From Mastigias papua (taxonomy: Eukaryota > Cnidaria > Scyphozoa > Rhizostomeae > Mastigiidae): 64,000 nt of DNA. The stretch is from contig OZ025274.1 in the NCBI GenBank assembly GCA_964019165.1, positions 10,012,407-10,076,406 on the forward strand. The letters are read 5' to 3'. Under the pieces are notes generated by a model. That model saw nothing but the letters and a program-made list of their open reading frames with translations. It was not told where the DNA came from and did no database searches. The translations under genes and the position numbers were made by a program. Within the stretch, counting starts at the first letter, position 1; every line of letters begins with the position of its first letter. This document shows, in pieces, positions 1-9,613 of the stretch.

Positions 1-239
1 CCCTTTCTTGCTTGAACTCAGACATTTATTGAGGAGTAAAATTTTCCAAGAACTCTTAGGCTCTTTTTGCAGTATTTCAGTACATAAAGATATTATGTAT
101 AAGGTTTTGCTAAGAAATCAAGTATACTTAACTTTCTCCACAAAGAACTTATCATTGGCAAAGCTGGAAAAGGCCATTCCGAATAAGAGATAAATTCCCA
201 TCATATAGCCAAGTATAGCTAAGTTTCTATTTTTTCATT

Positions 240-1200
240 TGATATAAAAATAGATATTGCATCCAATTTGGTCATATTCCTTCTAGGGTATATTGCTAGT
301 GGGTCAATCTTAGGATGGGTATTTAGTGGATACCCTAGACGTATTGCCCTAAATGGAGGGAGTCGTTGTATGGAATCGCATGTTTTGAGGTATGAAACGC
401 TTTAAGACTTTTCAAAGAGATATTGCTTTTAATGGCAGTAGATATGCTGTAAAATTGCTTTTTAAAGCAGATCACGAGGTGATACCAGACAATTTTGATG
501 TTTGTAGAAACAGATTGAAGTCATTGAAAAGTAAGCTTGATGTGAATGAAATGTTCTGAAGATTATGAGAAGACTAATATAACTAAAAAGGTAGTAGAAT
601 TTGATGTTGAAAGGATGCTGCTCAGGTGCATTAGCCGCCTCATAGGCCTGTACTGAGAGAGGAAAAGTAAACTACAAAGTCCGTGCTGTATTTGATGGAT
701 CATAATGGACTTTCTCTTATTGATTGTTTGTACTCTGGCCCAAATATGCTATCTAAGTTAATTTATGTTGGATGAGATTTAGATTTAATAAGGTGGCTCT
801 TTTGACTGATATAAAGCAAGCTTTTTTAAATATAGAAGTTTCAGAGGAGCATAGAGTTTTCTTGAGATTCCTGTGGCTTGATATGAATTGTGAAGGAGAG
901 CATAGTGTAATATATAAATTTTTGAGGGTAGTATTTCGCGTCACAAGCAGTCCATTTTCATTGAATGATAAAGAATCATTTGGAGAAATATCAATTTTCT
1001 GATGAAGAACTAGTTAAAGGGTTGAATGAAGATTTCTATGTTGATGGCTTAGTATCAGACTGTGATGTTGCAAATGCTAAGATTTTTGTCGAAAAGTGTC
1101 ATAGATTAAGTCTGAGGCCGGATTTGAACTGCGAAAATGGGTGAAAAGCGACCATTCCTTCAGAGATTTTCTTGAACTAATGAGTGGAGATGTTTCTAAG
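240..1200 (+). mobile_element. BEL/Pao LTR-retrotransposon pol relic
   Basis: Translating the plus strand in shifting frames gives a run of recognisable BEL/Pao pol pieces in the family's order. There is a G-W-x-x-S-G block near 310-340 and an N-G-x-R-Y block near 430-450. A V-R-A-V-F-D-G-S block lies near 680-700, D-I-K-Q-A-F-L-N-I (reverse transcriptase motif A region) near 808-835, and F-Y-V-D-G-L-V-S (the YVDD-like box) near 1035-1060. Frameshifts and stops separate the blocks, so nothing here is translatable as one protein. The longest open piece is 772-1002. The family call rests on my reading of several consecutive blocks; exact ends are not visible. Confidence 0.72.
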
Positions 1201-1320
1201 ATTAATTCTGGTTCCATTGTATTTCCTTGTTCATAAAAGGAAATTTTGCAACAAAGCACGCATTTCTGGATATGTGCGTACTCGAATCGCATTGTGAAAA
1301 GGAGCGACATTTTGTATAGC

Positions 1321-1534
1321 TGTTAAAAAGTTTCTTCATACTTAGACAATAGAAGCAGAGAGAGAGTGAGGGTGGAAGCAGAGATTTGTACGAATAAGAG
1401 AGAGAACAAATTTTGGCGTTGGTTCATGCGAGCTGTTTTCGTAAGAGAGCAAGGTTGTTTCACTGTGTATATACTTTTTGTGCTCTGGACCGACATTATT
1501 ATTGGTTAAAACCACAAAGCCTCGATTTTTAACA
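1321..1534. repeat. possible short LTR or solo LTR (TG...CA, 9-bp inverted ends)
   Basis: The stretch starts TGTTAAAAA and ends TTTTTAACA, a perfect 9-bp inverted pair with the TG...CA ends typical of LTRs, 214 bp apart, directly after the BEL/Pao pol relic. The flanks (ATAGC before, ATATG after) are not a clean target duplication, so it could be a decayed LTR of the neighbouring element or a chance pair. Confidence 0.35.
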
Positions 1535-1840
1535 ATATGACAATAACTTACTTCATAATTGCCAGTGCTTCTTGGTAAATTTCGGCATTAGTTTGTTTGA
1601 TCTCATTGCCAAAAGAGTAAACCAGAGTGTAAAAAGGAAAATTTATTATAGTTTAAATCTTTATTGGTAATTCTACAAAGCAAAGATAAAGAATTACTAA
1701 AGTGTTGTTTCTATTTTGTACTTTACATCGAAGGAGAATGGATCGCAAATGCACAAATCGTCCTGACAGGTTCTCTTACATAAGTAGTAGTGTGATTCTT
1801 CCTCGTTGCCTTGCACAAATAACTACTTTTTAGAAAAAGT

Positions 1841-3030
1841 CATACCATGCTTACTTTGGAGTTTAGCTTACAGACCAGGACAAGCCAATTGCACCCCATG
1901 TTAGCAGCAAAGCATGTGTTGAGAACATGCATGACTGGCGGAATAAAAAAAGAAAAAGTATGCCCTACGCTGTTGCTATGGTGTGGAGAAAGGGGAAAAA
2001 ATCAAGCGACAGACTGCTATTGTTGTACGATTAAACTTCAATGAATCAGTCGCAGGAATCATTCTGTTCAGTACCCTGGCGTTCCTTTTGTCACAAAACC
2101 ATTCCCTTGTGAACCAGACCTACCTTTCCCGAGACAGATGTTGCAATGAAATTTAGCTCTGAATCTGAGTCAGTTAACACATCTGAATGAACACATGAAG
2201 AATAGATACCGAGGAAAATGACCGGTCAGTACCTCTAACACAAGCAGATCTCAATGACCTGACAAGAGGCATAAAGCTCTCAAAGGATCAGCACTGTTTC
2301 TGGGTTCTCGTCTTCGTGAGCAAAATTTGCTGGCGCCTGCAACAACATTCTACTAGTATCGAGAGCGTGAAAGAGAATTTAGACAGTTCTTCGCAACCCA
2401 GAGAGACTCGTCATTGGTTTGCTGCAACAACATTGCTCATATGATGAAATCAATGGGGCTTGACTCTATTGATACGGAATGGAGACTCTCTATTGACTCG
2501 TCCAACAGAAGTGTCAAGGCAGTTCTCCTCTATGATGGGAATAAATACTCTTCCATTCCAATTGACCATTCCGTGAAAATGAAAGAAATCCACGACAACA
2601 TGGATGAGTTGCTATCTGCTCTGAACTACCATGACCATGTTTGATCGATCTGTGGAGATCTTAAGTTGTTGGATTGGTTTTAGGACTACAAGGTGGGTAC
2701 ACAAGGCATCCACACTTTCTGTGTATGTGGGACAGTCGGACTGATGATGAACATTATATCAGACAAGAATGGCAGCCAAGACAATGGTTGGGACCAGGTT
2801 CGCCGCACCATATTCAGTCTTGCCCTGTTGCTGAATCCGAACAAGATATTACTTCTACCTTTGCATATCAAATGGGAATTGTGAAGAACTTTGTAATGGC
2901 AATGGACAGGGAAGGCAGAGGATTTACAGTCAATCAGCAGAAGTTTCCTCGGATAAGTTTGGAAAAGCTTAAGGCTGGTATCCACCTGTTCATTGGAGCT
3001 CTCTATGAAAAAGTAGGATCGTTGATGTAG
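1841..3030 (+). pseudogene. relic of a multicopy, element-associated animal protein of unknown function
   Basis: Three open pieces (1847-2044, 2414-2644, 2674-3030), with frameshifts between them, follow the order of a protein family I recognise as very abundant in invertebrate and fish genomes. Visible landmarks are a cysteine-containing stretch near 1910-1950, E-W-R-L-S-I-D-S-S near 2480, and a K-A-V-L-L-x-D-G-N-K-Y block near 2515-2545. Further on come G-L-Q-G-G-Y-T, a C-M-W-D-S-R block near 2720-2745, and a K-N-F-V-M-A-M-D block near 2886-2910. The family is usually found in many copies near transposons, but I know no established activity for it. Stops and frame changes make this copy non-coding. 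Assignment to the family is fairly sure; its role is unknown. Confidence 0.6.
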
Positions 3031-4369
3031 ATGTTGAATAGTAGAGGACCTAGGATTGATACTTGTGGTACACTTGACGTGATTTCAAGCCAAGAGTCGT
3101 AAGTAGAGTTAATTTTAAATCGCTTTTTCCAAGATGTTGAGAACAAGCAAATAAGGAGCAGGATATCTATCCCAAAACTATTTGCCTCAAACTTTGCCGT
3201 AAGAGGGTTGTAGGGTAAAAAATCAAATGCCTTGGAGAGGTCCATAAGAACCATTAAGACTGTTCTGGCACTGTTCAACAAGCCCCAAAAAGGCATGCTG
3301 TAGGCTGTGGTTCTCTCGATATGCAAAAGTAAATTGGAGAAATTTGTAACCATAAAAGGTACACTTTACGGTGACAGCGCCCTTTCACAGAGCTTAGATT
3401 AAGAACAGAGCACATTTATTGGTCGGAAAATTTCTTAAGTGAGGGTGCCACCCTTCGTAAAGACTGGAGAGACATCTGCAAGCGTAAGAATATCTGGGAA
3501 CGTGTTAGTGCTTGTGGTAATGGGATTGTTGATATGATATGCAATCTCCTCATAGGAGGCACTTGAGGTAATGCGAAGTTCATCGGTTAGTATAGCAAAA
3601 TTTATCATCTTGGAGGAATACATCTTGCCCATCTCACTTAAGTCTAGAGTGGAGTCAACGGATGAAAATTCGAAACTCCCATTATTCTGAATCATCGCTT
3701 TGACCTTAAGAACGCTGAGATAGCTGGCATATTTTTGTATGACATTGAGAACAGGGTCCCAAGTAAGTTGCCCTTGAGGATTGAGGATTTCGGAATACCT
3801 GACGTGTCAGCTATATTAGCAAAATATTCATTGAAATACTTGCTAATTTCCTTGTCCTCTTTTATAATTTTGTCATTTTTGATCAATGCAATTTTATCAC
3901 TGACCGTACTGTTTGAGTAAATAAGGTTCAAATTTCTTCAAAAAGCGATTTATCATCTGTAGTACAGTTCATAACCAGGCTCCCACAATTACTCATTCTT
4001 TGCTTGCATGTTTCATTATACAACTAAATTTCGCTGCTGACGGTATCTCTGCATGTCAGCATCAGTTCTGCTTTTTACCGATCAACATAATTTCATTCCT
4101 CAGTTGCTTAGACATATGTGGCTTATTGCTGCCTCGAATAACGACAGCTTTGAAGGATGCATGCTTATCCAATGTTTTGTCAATAATTCTGCAAAGGACT
4201 CTAAGCTACTAGGGCTTTCTTTTACAAGATTGCACAATTTTGTGAAACGAGATCTAATTATAATATAGTTCAAGTGATGGAAATCGCTATAATCTGCCTC
4301 AAACATATGGGTTTCTTTTAAACTGCACTTTTCGTTGGTCAGCATAAGGCCAATGCATCTCCCTGGCAT
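3003..4369 (-). mobile_element. CR1-like LINE relic (RT region), minus strand
   Basis: Read on the minus strand from 4369 to 3003, broken frames give LINE ORF2 pieces in the expected order. An endonuclease C-terminal block (G-R-C-I-G-L-M-L-T-N, Y-S-D-x-H-H) comes first, then a linker block (V-S-D-K-I-A-L-I, F-N-E-Y-F-A-N-I). Reverse transcriptase follows, with L-M-D-L-S-K-A-F-D near 3230-3250 and G-P-L-L-F-N-I-Y-I-N-D near 3010-3040. The same blocks, in the same order, occur in the plus-strand LINE at 20.9-22.9 kb, so both copies belong to one family or close relatives. Many stops; no catalytic YADD box seen in this piece, which ends just before it. Confidence 0.72.
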
Positions 4370-4379
4370 TGGTTTAAAA

Positions 4380-6560
4380 AAAGGTGGGTGTTCTAATCAT
4401 ACTAAAGAAAATATTGCTATCAAAAGGGTGAGAACGTAATATAAGAAGCTTGGCCGAATAAGAGATCAAAGGTAAAAGATAGCAAATCAGTTTAGTTACA
4501 AAGAGAAGATGAAAGCATGCAAATAAAATAGCGCGTGAGGGGTAAGTTCCTCAAACTGCTGCAGAATTTTTCTTCGACCTGAAATCATTCAAACATGATG
4601 GTTCAAATCATGAACTGGAAATCAAGCTTGGGAAGAGAGCAGCTGCTAAACGATGAGAGCACAATCATAGCAAAAGCTTCTATACCCAAATCAACATATT
4701 AGGTAGGTGGCTTGAAGATAATAATTGCTGAAGTTCAAGACGCAATAACTGGGTAGTTTGTGGATGTCCGTTGATCTTTGAAACCCCAGCTAACTCCAAA
4801 GGTGTTCAAAACGCAATTTCGAGCGCTGTATGATCAATAACTAAGACAGAAACCCGAGGAGACGCCGGAAGATGCCTGATTGTCTACTCCAGTCCATCGG
4901 TCAGAAATCGAATAAATAAGTATGGATAAGCCTTGCACTACCCAAAGAAGTGTATCCATCTTAAACAAGCTGATAGGCAGCCACGTGTACTTGAGTATTT
5001 AAAAATATGGTTGAGCAGTCATCAAGTCTTTCACAGGTACCTTTGGAGTGGATCGAATTATTGTAAATGGCGATCGGATGCCTTTGGACAGAAATGTAAG
5101 TTCTACATAGGAAACGCACACATGCTGTGAAGTGTAACTTCACCTGCATGACCAGATGCACAAAGGGGCATGAAGGAGGAATTAGAATGTCTCTGTCGAA
5201 GAAGTTAAGCAATTCACTTAAGTATGCAACGACCTCAGTGTATCACTCAGACCTGAATTTGTAAATTAGGCTCCTAAAAGCTAGTATCACTTGCCGCCAA
5301 TGGTCACTACTATATCAACATGCCTATCTGATTCAATATATCTTCACTCCCAAGAATCATACAGCTCATGTCATGGAGGACAGTACTCATTTATCCTCTG
5401 CCTGAGGTATTAAAGAAGATTTCATCAAGGGATGTTATAGTCTTTTTAGAAAAGGTGATGGGTTAACATGGGGCATACATACCAATGATACCGACAAGCT
5501 CTATTAAAGCATTGTACAAGTAACTACCAGTGAAGCGTATGGTCGATCAGTTGAAAGCGGATCATTGGTAATAGATGTATTTCCCTGATTTACAGTGCCG
5601 TAGATGAAGATTGCCTTTGGAGGACAGTAAGGATTGCTCAGTATCAGGAAAGTCATTTCACTAGTTGAAGATGATGACAGATTTTCGTAATTAATTGATG
5701 AAAAACTACATCCCTAATAGAATGATAACACTGCACCATTGCATGAAGGTCAGGAACTGTTGGATTGTGAAGGTTAAACACTATCCAGCGAAGATATAAG
5801 CACTTATAGTAGAGAAGAAGAGTCGGGTAAAAATGAAGAGTCAAAAGATGAAAACCAGGCAGAATTTCTTGAAGATGCAATAGTTGGTGATGGCGAGGAA
5901 AAAATGCCAATTCCAGCAGCTCAACCACATTCAATCCCAGTTATATTAGCAGAGATGTGCAGAGATGAACGGATGAAGATGATTTAACAAATAAACAAGA
6001 TGACATGCCAAACTACTTCCAAATTCTTTTCATTAGTTGAAACTGTTGTATTAATTTCACATTGCACATCCATTTTTTCTGGAGTTATTTTGGTGTTCCA
6101 ACTCTCTCATTTAATAACATCGCCCACTTACTAGATCTAATAGAAAAGTCAAATCCCTCAGTTGTGAAGACCCCCTTCTATTCAGCACCAGGGAGTAGGT
6201 TAAATCTATCTATACCACTGGCTCCCAACCTTTATTAAAGACCTATATCTTTAAAAAGGTTTTGCTTTGACCTCGCACACCCTACCAATGAATTGCTGAA
6301 GGCCACTGGAGAGTAATGTTTCATTTTTTCATTTTCATTGTTCATCAACCATTGCTAAATACAATTTACAAATACAATAAACAGGCAAAGTTACTAAACA
6401 TACTTACACTACTCTACATGACATTAAAAAAAACACAAAATTTTAGCATTAGTTGACTAATGAAGAGCTCTCTATATAGGTTAGCTAATCGAGAGAGCCC
6501 CCCCCCCCCTCCTCATACAAACAAAAGTGAAATAAATATAGTTATAAGTAAAAAACAAGA
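4380..6560. other. no recognisable gene; probable old repeat debris
   Basis: About 2.2 kb in which every frame is broken and no family motif is recognisable. A C-run of about 13 bases lies near 6500. The composition resembles the flanking relics, so it is probably older element sequence, but I cannot name it. Confidence 0.4.
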
Positions 6561-8155
6561 AACAGATTACCCTCAAAAACTAGACACAAGTATCGATGAA
6601 ATAGGGTTTCAATTTGGTCCGAAAAAGTGAGGTGGAGCCAGCAGTGCGTACATATAGTGGCAATGTATTCCACAATTTAAAGCCAAAGTATTTGACTGTT
6701 TTAAATCCATAGAGAGCAGTTCTCTTTAAGGAAATATACAGATCCCCTCTGGTGGCTTGGCATATCCCAAACCTATAAACAGATATACCGGGGGTGAAAT
6801 AGTTAAAAAAGCAGGGAACAGAGAGCTTATTTAAAGCCTTATAAACAAATACCAAGATATTTAAATAAAGTTTTCAAATGTTCAGTGATTGAAATAATGG
6901 TTTTGACGAAACATTAAATGATAGGAGAATGAAATGCCTAATTTTAAAGAAAAGTCCAGCTGCTCTAGACAGTTTTCTGTGAAGTTCTCTAGTGTGGTAG
7001 TTCGAAGAGAGATGCTCTAAAACCTAGAAATCTAACATAATTAGTCCTTCTGCTAGATTTATTACCAACTTTAAGATGTATCAAATCTGGTGATTTCTTT
7101 CTAGGTGAATGGAAATGTATAAAATTAGTTCTATTAATGTTTAATACAAGTTTATTGAAACCCAGCCAAGATTGAACTCTCTTAGGTTCCTTGTTTACTA
7201 TTTTGACAAGTTTTGTGAGATCATCAGATTCAAAGTAAAGACTGCTATCATCAGCAAATAGATAAAATGGTTAATGCTTTGATGAATTTGGCAAGTCATT
7301 AATGTAGATAAAGAATAGCAGAGAGTCAAGGACAAATTCTTGAGGAACACCATTGTCATGTTACATGTAATAATAGAGGACTGTCCATTTACTGAAACAT
7401 ATTGCTTGTGGTCATCCAAATAGGTCTGGAACCAATTTAATGCAATTCCTCTAATCCCAAGGCATTCCATTCTTTATAGAAGAATATCATGGTTAACAGT
7501 ATCAAAGGTTTTCTGAAGATCAATAAATATCCCACAGCCAAACCTGCTATTGTCTAAAGTGACCATTACGAAACCCAAATTGAATGTTGAACAACTGGTA
7601 TCACAAGAAATCTACAGAGATGATGATACATTAGTTTTCAAAGATTTTACTGAAAACAGACAGTAAGGAAATAGTTATATAATTTGATAGTATGATGGCT
7701 ATGCCTTTCTTGTACACTGGAATCACCTTGGCTATTTTAAGCTTCTCTGGGAAAATACCTGTTCTGAAAGATTCATTGATTAAGTAGGAAAGATAAACAG
7801 AAATTTGAGAGCTAAGTATATTCACTAACTTAACTGGGATACCATTGGGACCACAAGATTTACCATTCTTTAGAGATTGAATAGTAGATGCCATTTCATC
7901 AGAGGCGCATGGGGAAATAAAGAAAGAAGCTGAATTAGGACTGGATAAGTAAGATAATGGTGACTTGCTAGTTCTTGGAATCTTCTTTGCAATATCATTC
8001 GTAACATCTGCAACGAAATCATTAAATTTATTGGCTATTACACCTGGATCCTTTATTTGTAAAACATTATTGTCTTCTAAATATGAGATTGCGAAGGATT
8101 TTTAGAGTTAAGGCTGACAATACTTTTTATACCTTTCCATAGCATTTTCATATTC
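6560..8155 (-). mobile_element. 3' part of a minus-strand CR1-like LINE, split by the DIRS element
   Basis: Minus-strand frames give ORF2 blocks. W-K-G-I-K-S-I lies near 8110-8140 and an N-K-F-N-D-F-V block near 8020. K-N-G-K-S-C-G-P-N-G-I-P with V-I-P-V-Y-K-K-G spans 7700-7890, and a G-I-A-L-N-W-F block lies at 7420-7460. A C-terminal block with G-F-K-L-W-N-T-L-P lies near 6655-6685, followed by the stop at about 6580. Frameshifts and stops show it is dead. At 8155 the LINE is interrupted by the DIRS retrotransposon and resumes at 12966: the codons on the two sides join in one frame. The pairing of the two halves is strong; assignment to the CR1-like group rather than a neighbouring clade is moderate. 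Confidence 0.75.
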
Positions 8156-8215
8156 TACCTCCTCATTTGCATATTCGAGATCCCGTGAGATAGCGCATGC
8201 GTAGTGAATGTCATC
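8156..8215 (+). repeat. left inverted terminal repeat of the DIRS element
   Basis: The first 35 bases (8156-8190) are the exact reverse complement of 12664-12698 in the internal complementary region. The part from about 8187 to 8215 (containing GCGCATGCGTAGTGAATG) is the reverse complement of 12851-12880 near the right end. The outermost bases differ between left and right ends, as is known for DIRS1-like termini. Confidence 0.88.
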
Positions 8216-8371
8216 TTGCGTAGCGTTTTGTGAATGATAGTCCAAGTTTAAAATAGCGGAAAGAAAATCAACTACAGAAGCTATTTTCTGGCTGAAAACA
8301 TCTTGCAGAAGCGACAAAAACGGTGGTTCTTAGTTGAGTCATAGCTGGAGCAAGGAGTCCAATACCTGAAG

Positions 8372-9613
8372 ATGATTGAAGACCACGAGGAGAACCAGGA
8401 CGAAGGGTTTGCTAAAAGGCCAACAAATGCAAACGATGCATCTACCAAAGAATCCCGAAAGGGGAAAATTCCTTTGGAAAAAGTTTCCCGAAAGGGAAAA
8501 GGACCAGACAGAAGTTTTAAGGCGGGAGAAACTCCCTCGAGCCTTAAGGAAAAACGTCAGCAGCATGGCCTAAACGGCTCGGCGCCAAAGCCAGGTCTAC
8601 ATGATGAGGCGGACAGAACAACTCTAGCCGATGATGTTGAAGATATCAAACATCAGCTAGCCAGAATAACTGGATCATTAGCTAACATCACTCCAGTCAT
8701 AGCTGAAATAAAAAATGCATATGATAATTATAATGATCAAGCAGCGGCACATATGTCAGAAAGTGACATTGAATCCATCGCTAAAGAAAGCGAGGAAGCT
8801 GAGGACGAAGATGTCTATGAGCCGCCATCGAAAAAATGTAAACAAGGACTCAAAGGAGTTCTAGCTGGCATGGCAAAAGTTGTAAATAAGCCGCTGCATA
8901 ACGGAGAGAATCTTAATGAAGACCTTTCCGTATTGCTCACAGACCTGCTATGCAAGGGGGCGAGTAAAGAATCTCGCGACGAGCTGATTGAAAAATACCC
9001 AACCCCGGGAAATTGCCAACGCCTTGAAGTCGTTCGAGTCAATCCTGAAATATTTAATAGTGTGCGGAAAGACGTCAAAACAGATGACGTGATGCTTCAA
9101 AAAGCACAGAAGCCACTATTAAAAGGAATCACAGCAGTGGCTAAAGGGCTAACTGACCTCATGAATGCTAGTGAAGCCGACGATAAGGCAATTTCAGAGA
9201 ATTTAGTGACTAGTACAATGCAGGTGCTGTCAGATAGTTTGTCATTGTTAAGTGATGCCTCGCATGAAATAGATTTACGGAGGCGAGCCCTGTTTAAATC
9301 AGATATGAAATCTGAATACCGATTGCTATGTAGTGATCAACATCCTGTCAAAGATCTTTTACTTGGGACCGAACTAGGAAAGTCGGTAAAGGACTTGACA
9401 GAAGCTAGCAAGGTTACATCCAAGATAACATCTAGACACACCGGCTATAAGAGATATACCTCTACTAGCAGTCAACACGCAAGACCTGAGAATAAAAGGA
9501 ATTTTCCTTTTTTAGGCCGGGGCAGAGGCTATGCAGGAAGGCACAAAAGTGCATACATGGGGTACAGAAATGCACCCCAGAAAACTCTCTCCCAGTATCA
9601 GCCTCGCAAGTAA
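8372..9613 (+). CDS. DIRS gag-like protein (ORF1)
   Basis: An ATG-started, uninterrupted frame of 413 residues at the gag position of the DIRS element. The N-terminal 90 residues are very rich in Lys, Arg, Glu and Ser. The middle holds a long helical stretch (about residues 90-130), an acidic patch (EAEDEDVYE near 140-150) and a basic K-K-C-K. The C-terminal 50 residues are Arg, Gly and Tyr rich (FLGRGRGYAGR), suited to nucleic-acid binding; no CCHC knuckle is present. Low similarity between gag proteins means the call is by position and character. A T-TTT-TTA heptamer lies in zero frame at 9508-9514, about 100 bases before the stop, and the pol frame opens there in -1. Confidence 0.8.
   Translation: MIEDHEENQDEGFAKRPTNANDASTKESRKGKIPLEKVSRKGKGPDRSFKAGETPSSLKEKRQQHGLNGSAPKPGLHDEADRTTLADDVEDIKHQLARITGSLANITPVIAEIKNAYDNYNDQAAAHMSESDIESIAKESEEAEDEDVYEPPSKKCKQGLKGVLAGMAKVVNKPLHNGENLNEDLSVLLTDLLCKGASKESRDELIEKYPTPGNCQRLEVVRVNPEIFNSVRKDVKTDDVMLQKAQKPLLKGITAVAKGLTDLMNASEADDKAISENLVTSTMQVLSDSLSLLSDASHEIDLRRRALFKSDMKSEYRLLCSDQHPVKDLLLGTELGKSVKDLTEASKVTSKITSRHTGYKRYTSTSSQHARPENKRNFPFLGRGRGYAGRHKSAYMGYRNAPQKTLSQYQPRK
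9508..9514 (+). promoter_or_regulatory. candidate -1 ribosomal frameshift site (T TTT TTA) between gag and pol
   Basis: The gag codons read CCT TTT TTA here, the X-XXY-YYZ layout of a classical slippery heptamer. The pol frame is exactly -1 relative to gag. Its last upstream stop is TAA at 9493-9495, 12 bases before the heptamer, and it stays open from there to 11745. Pol has no ATG before its conserved domain. A GC-rich stretch (GGCCGGGGCAGAGGC) follows at once, and a GCAC-AAAA-GTGC hairpin lies near 9540-9552. The function is inferred from layout only. Confidence 0.6.
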
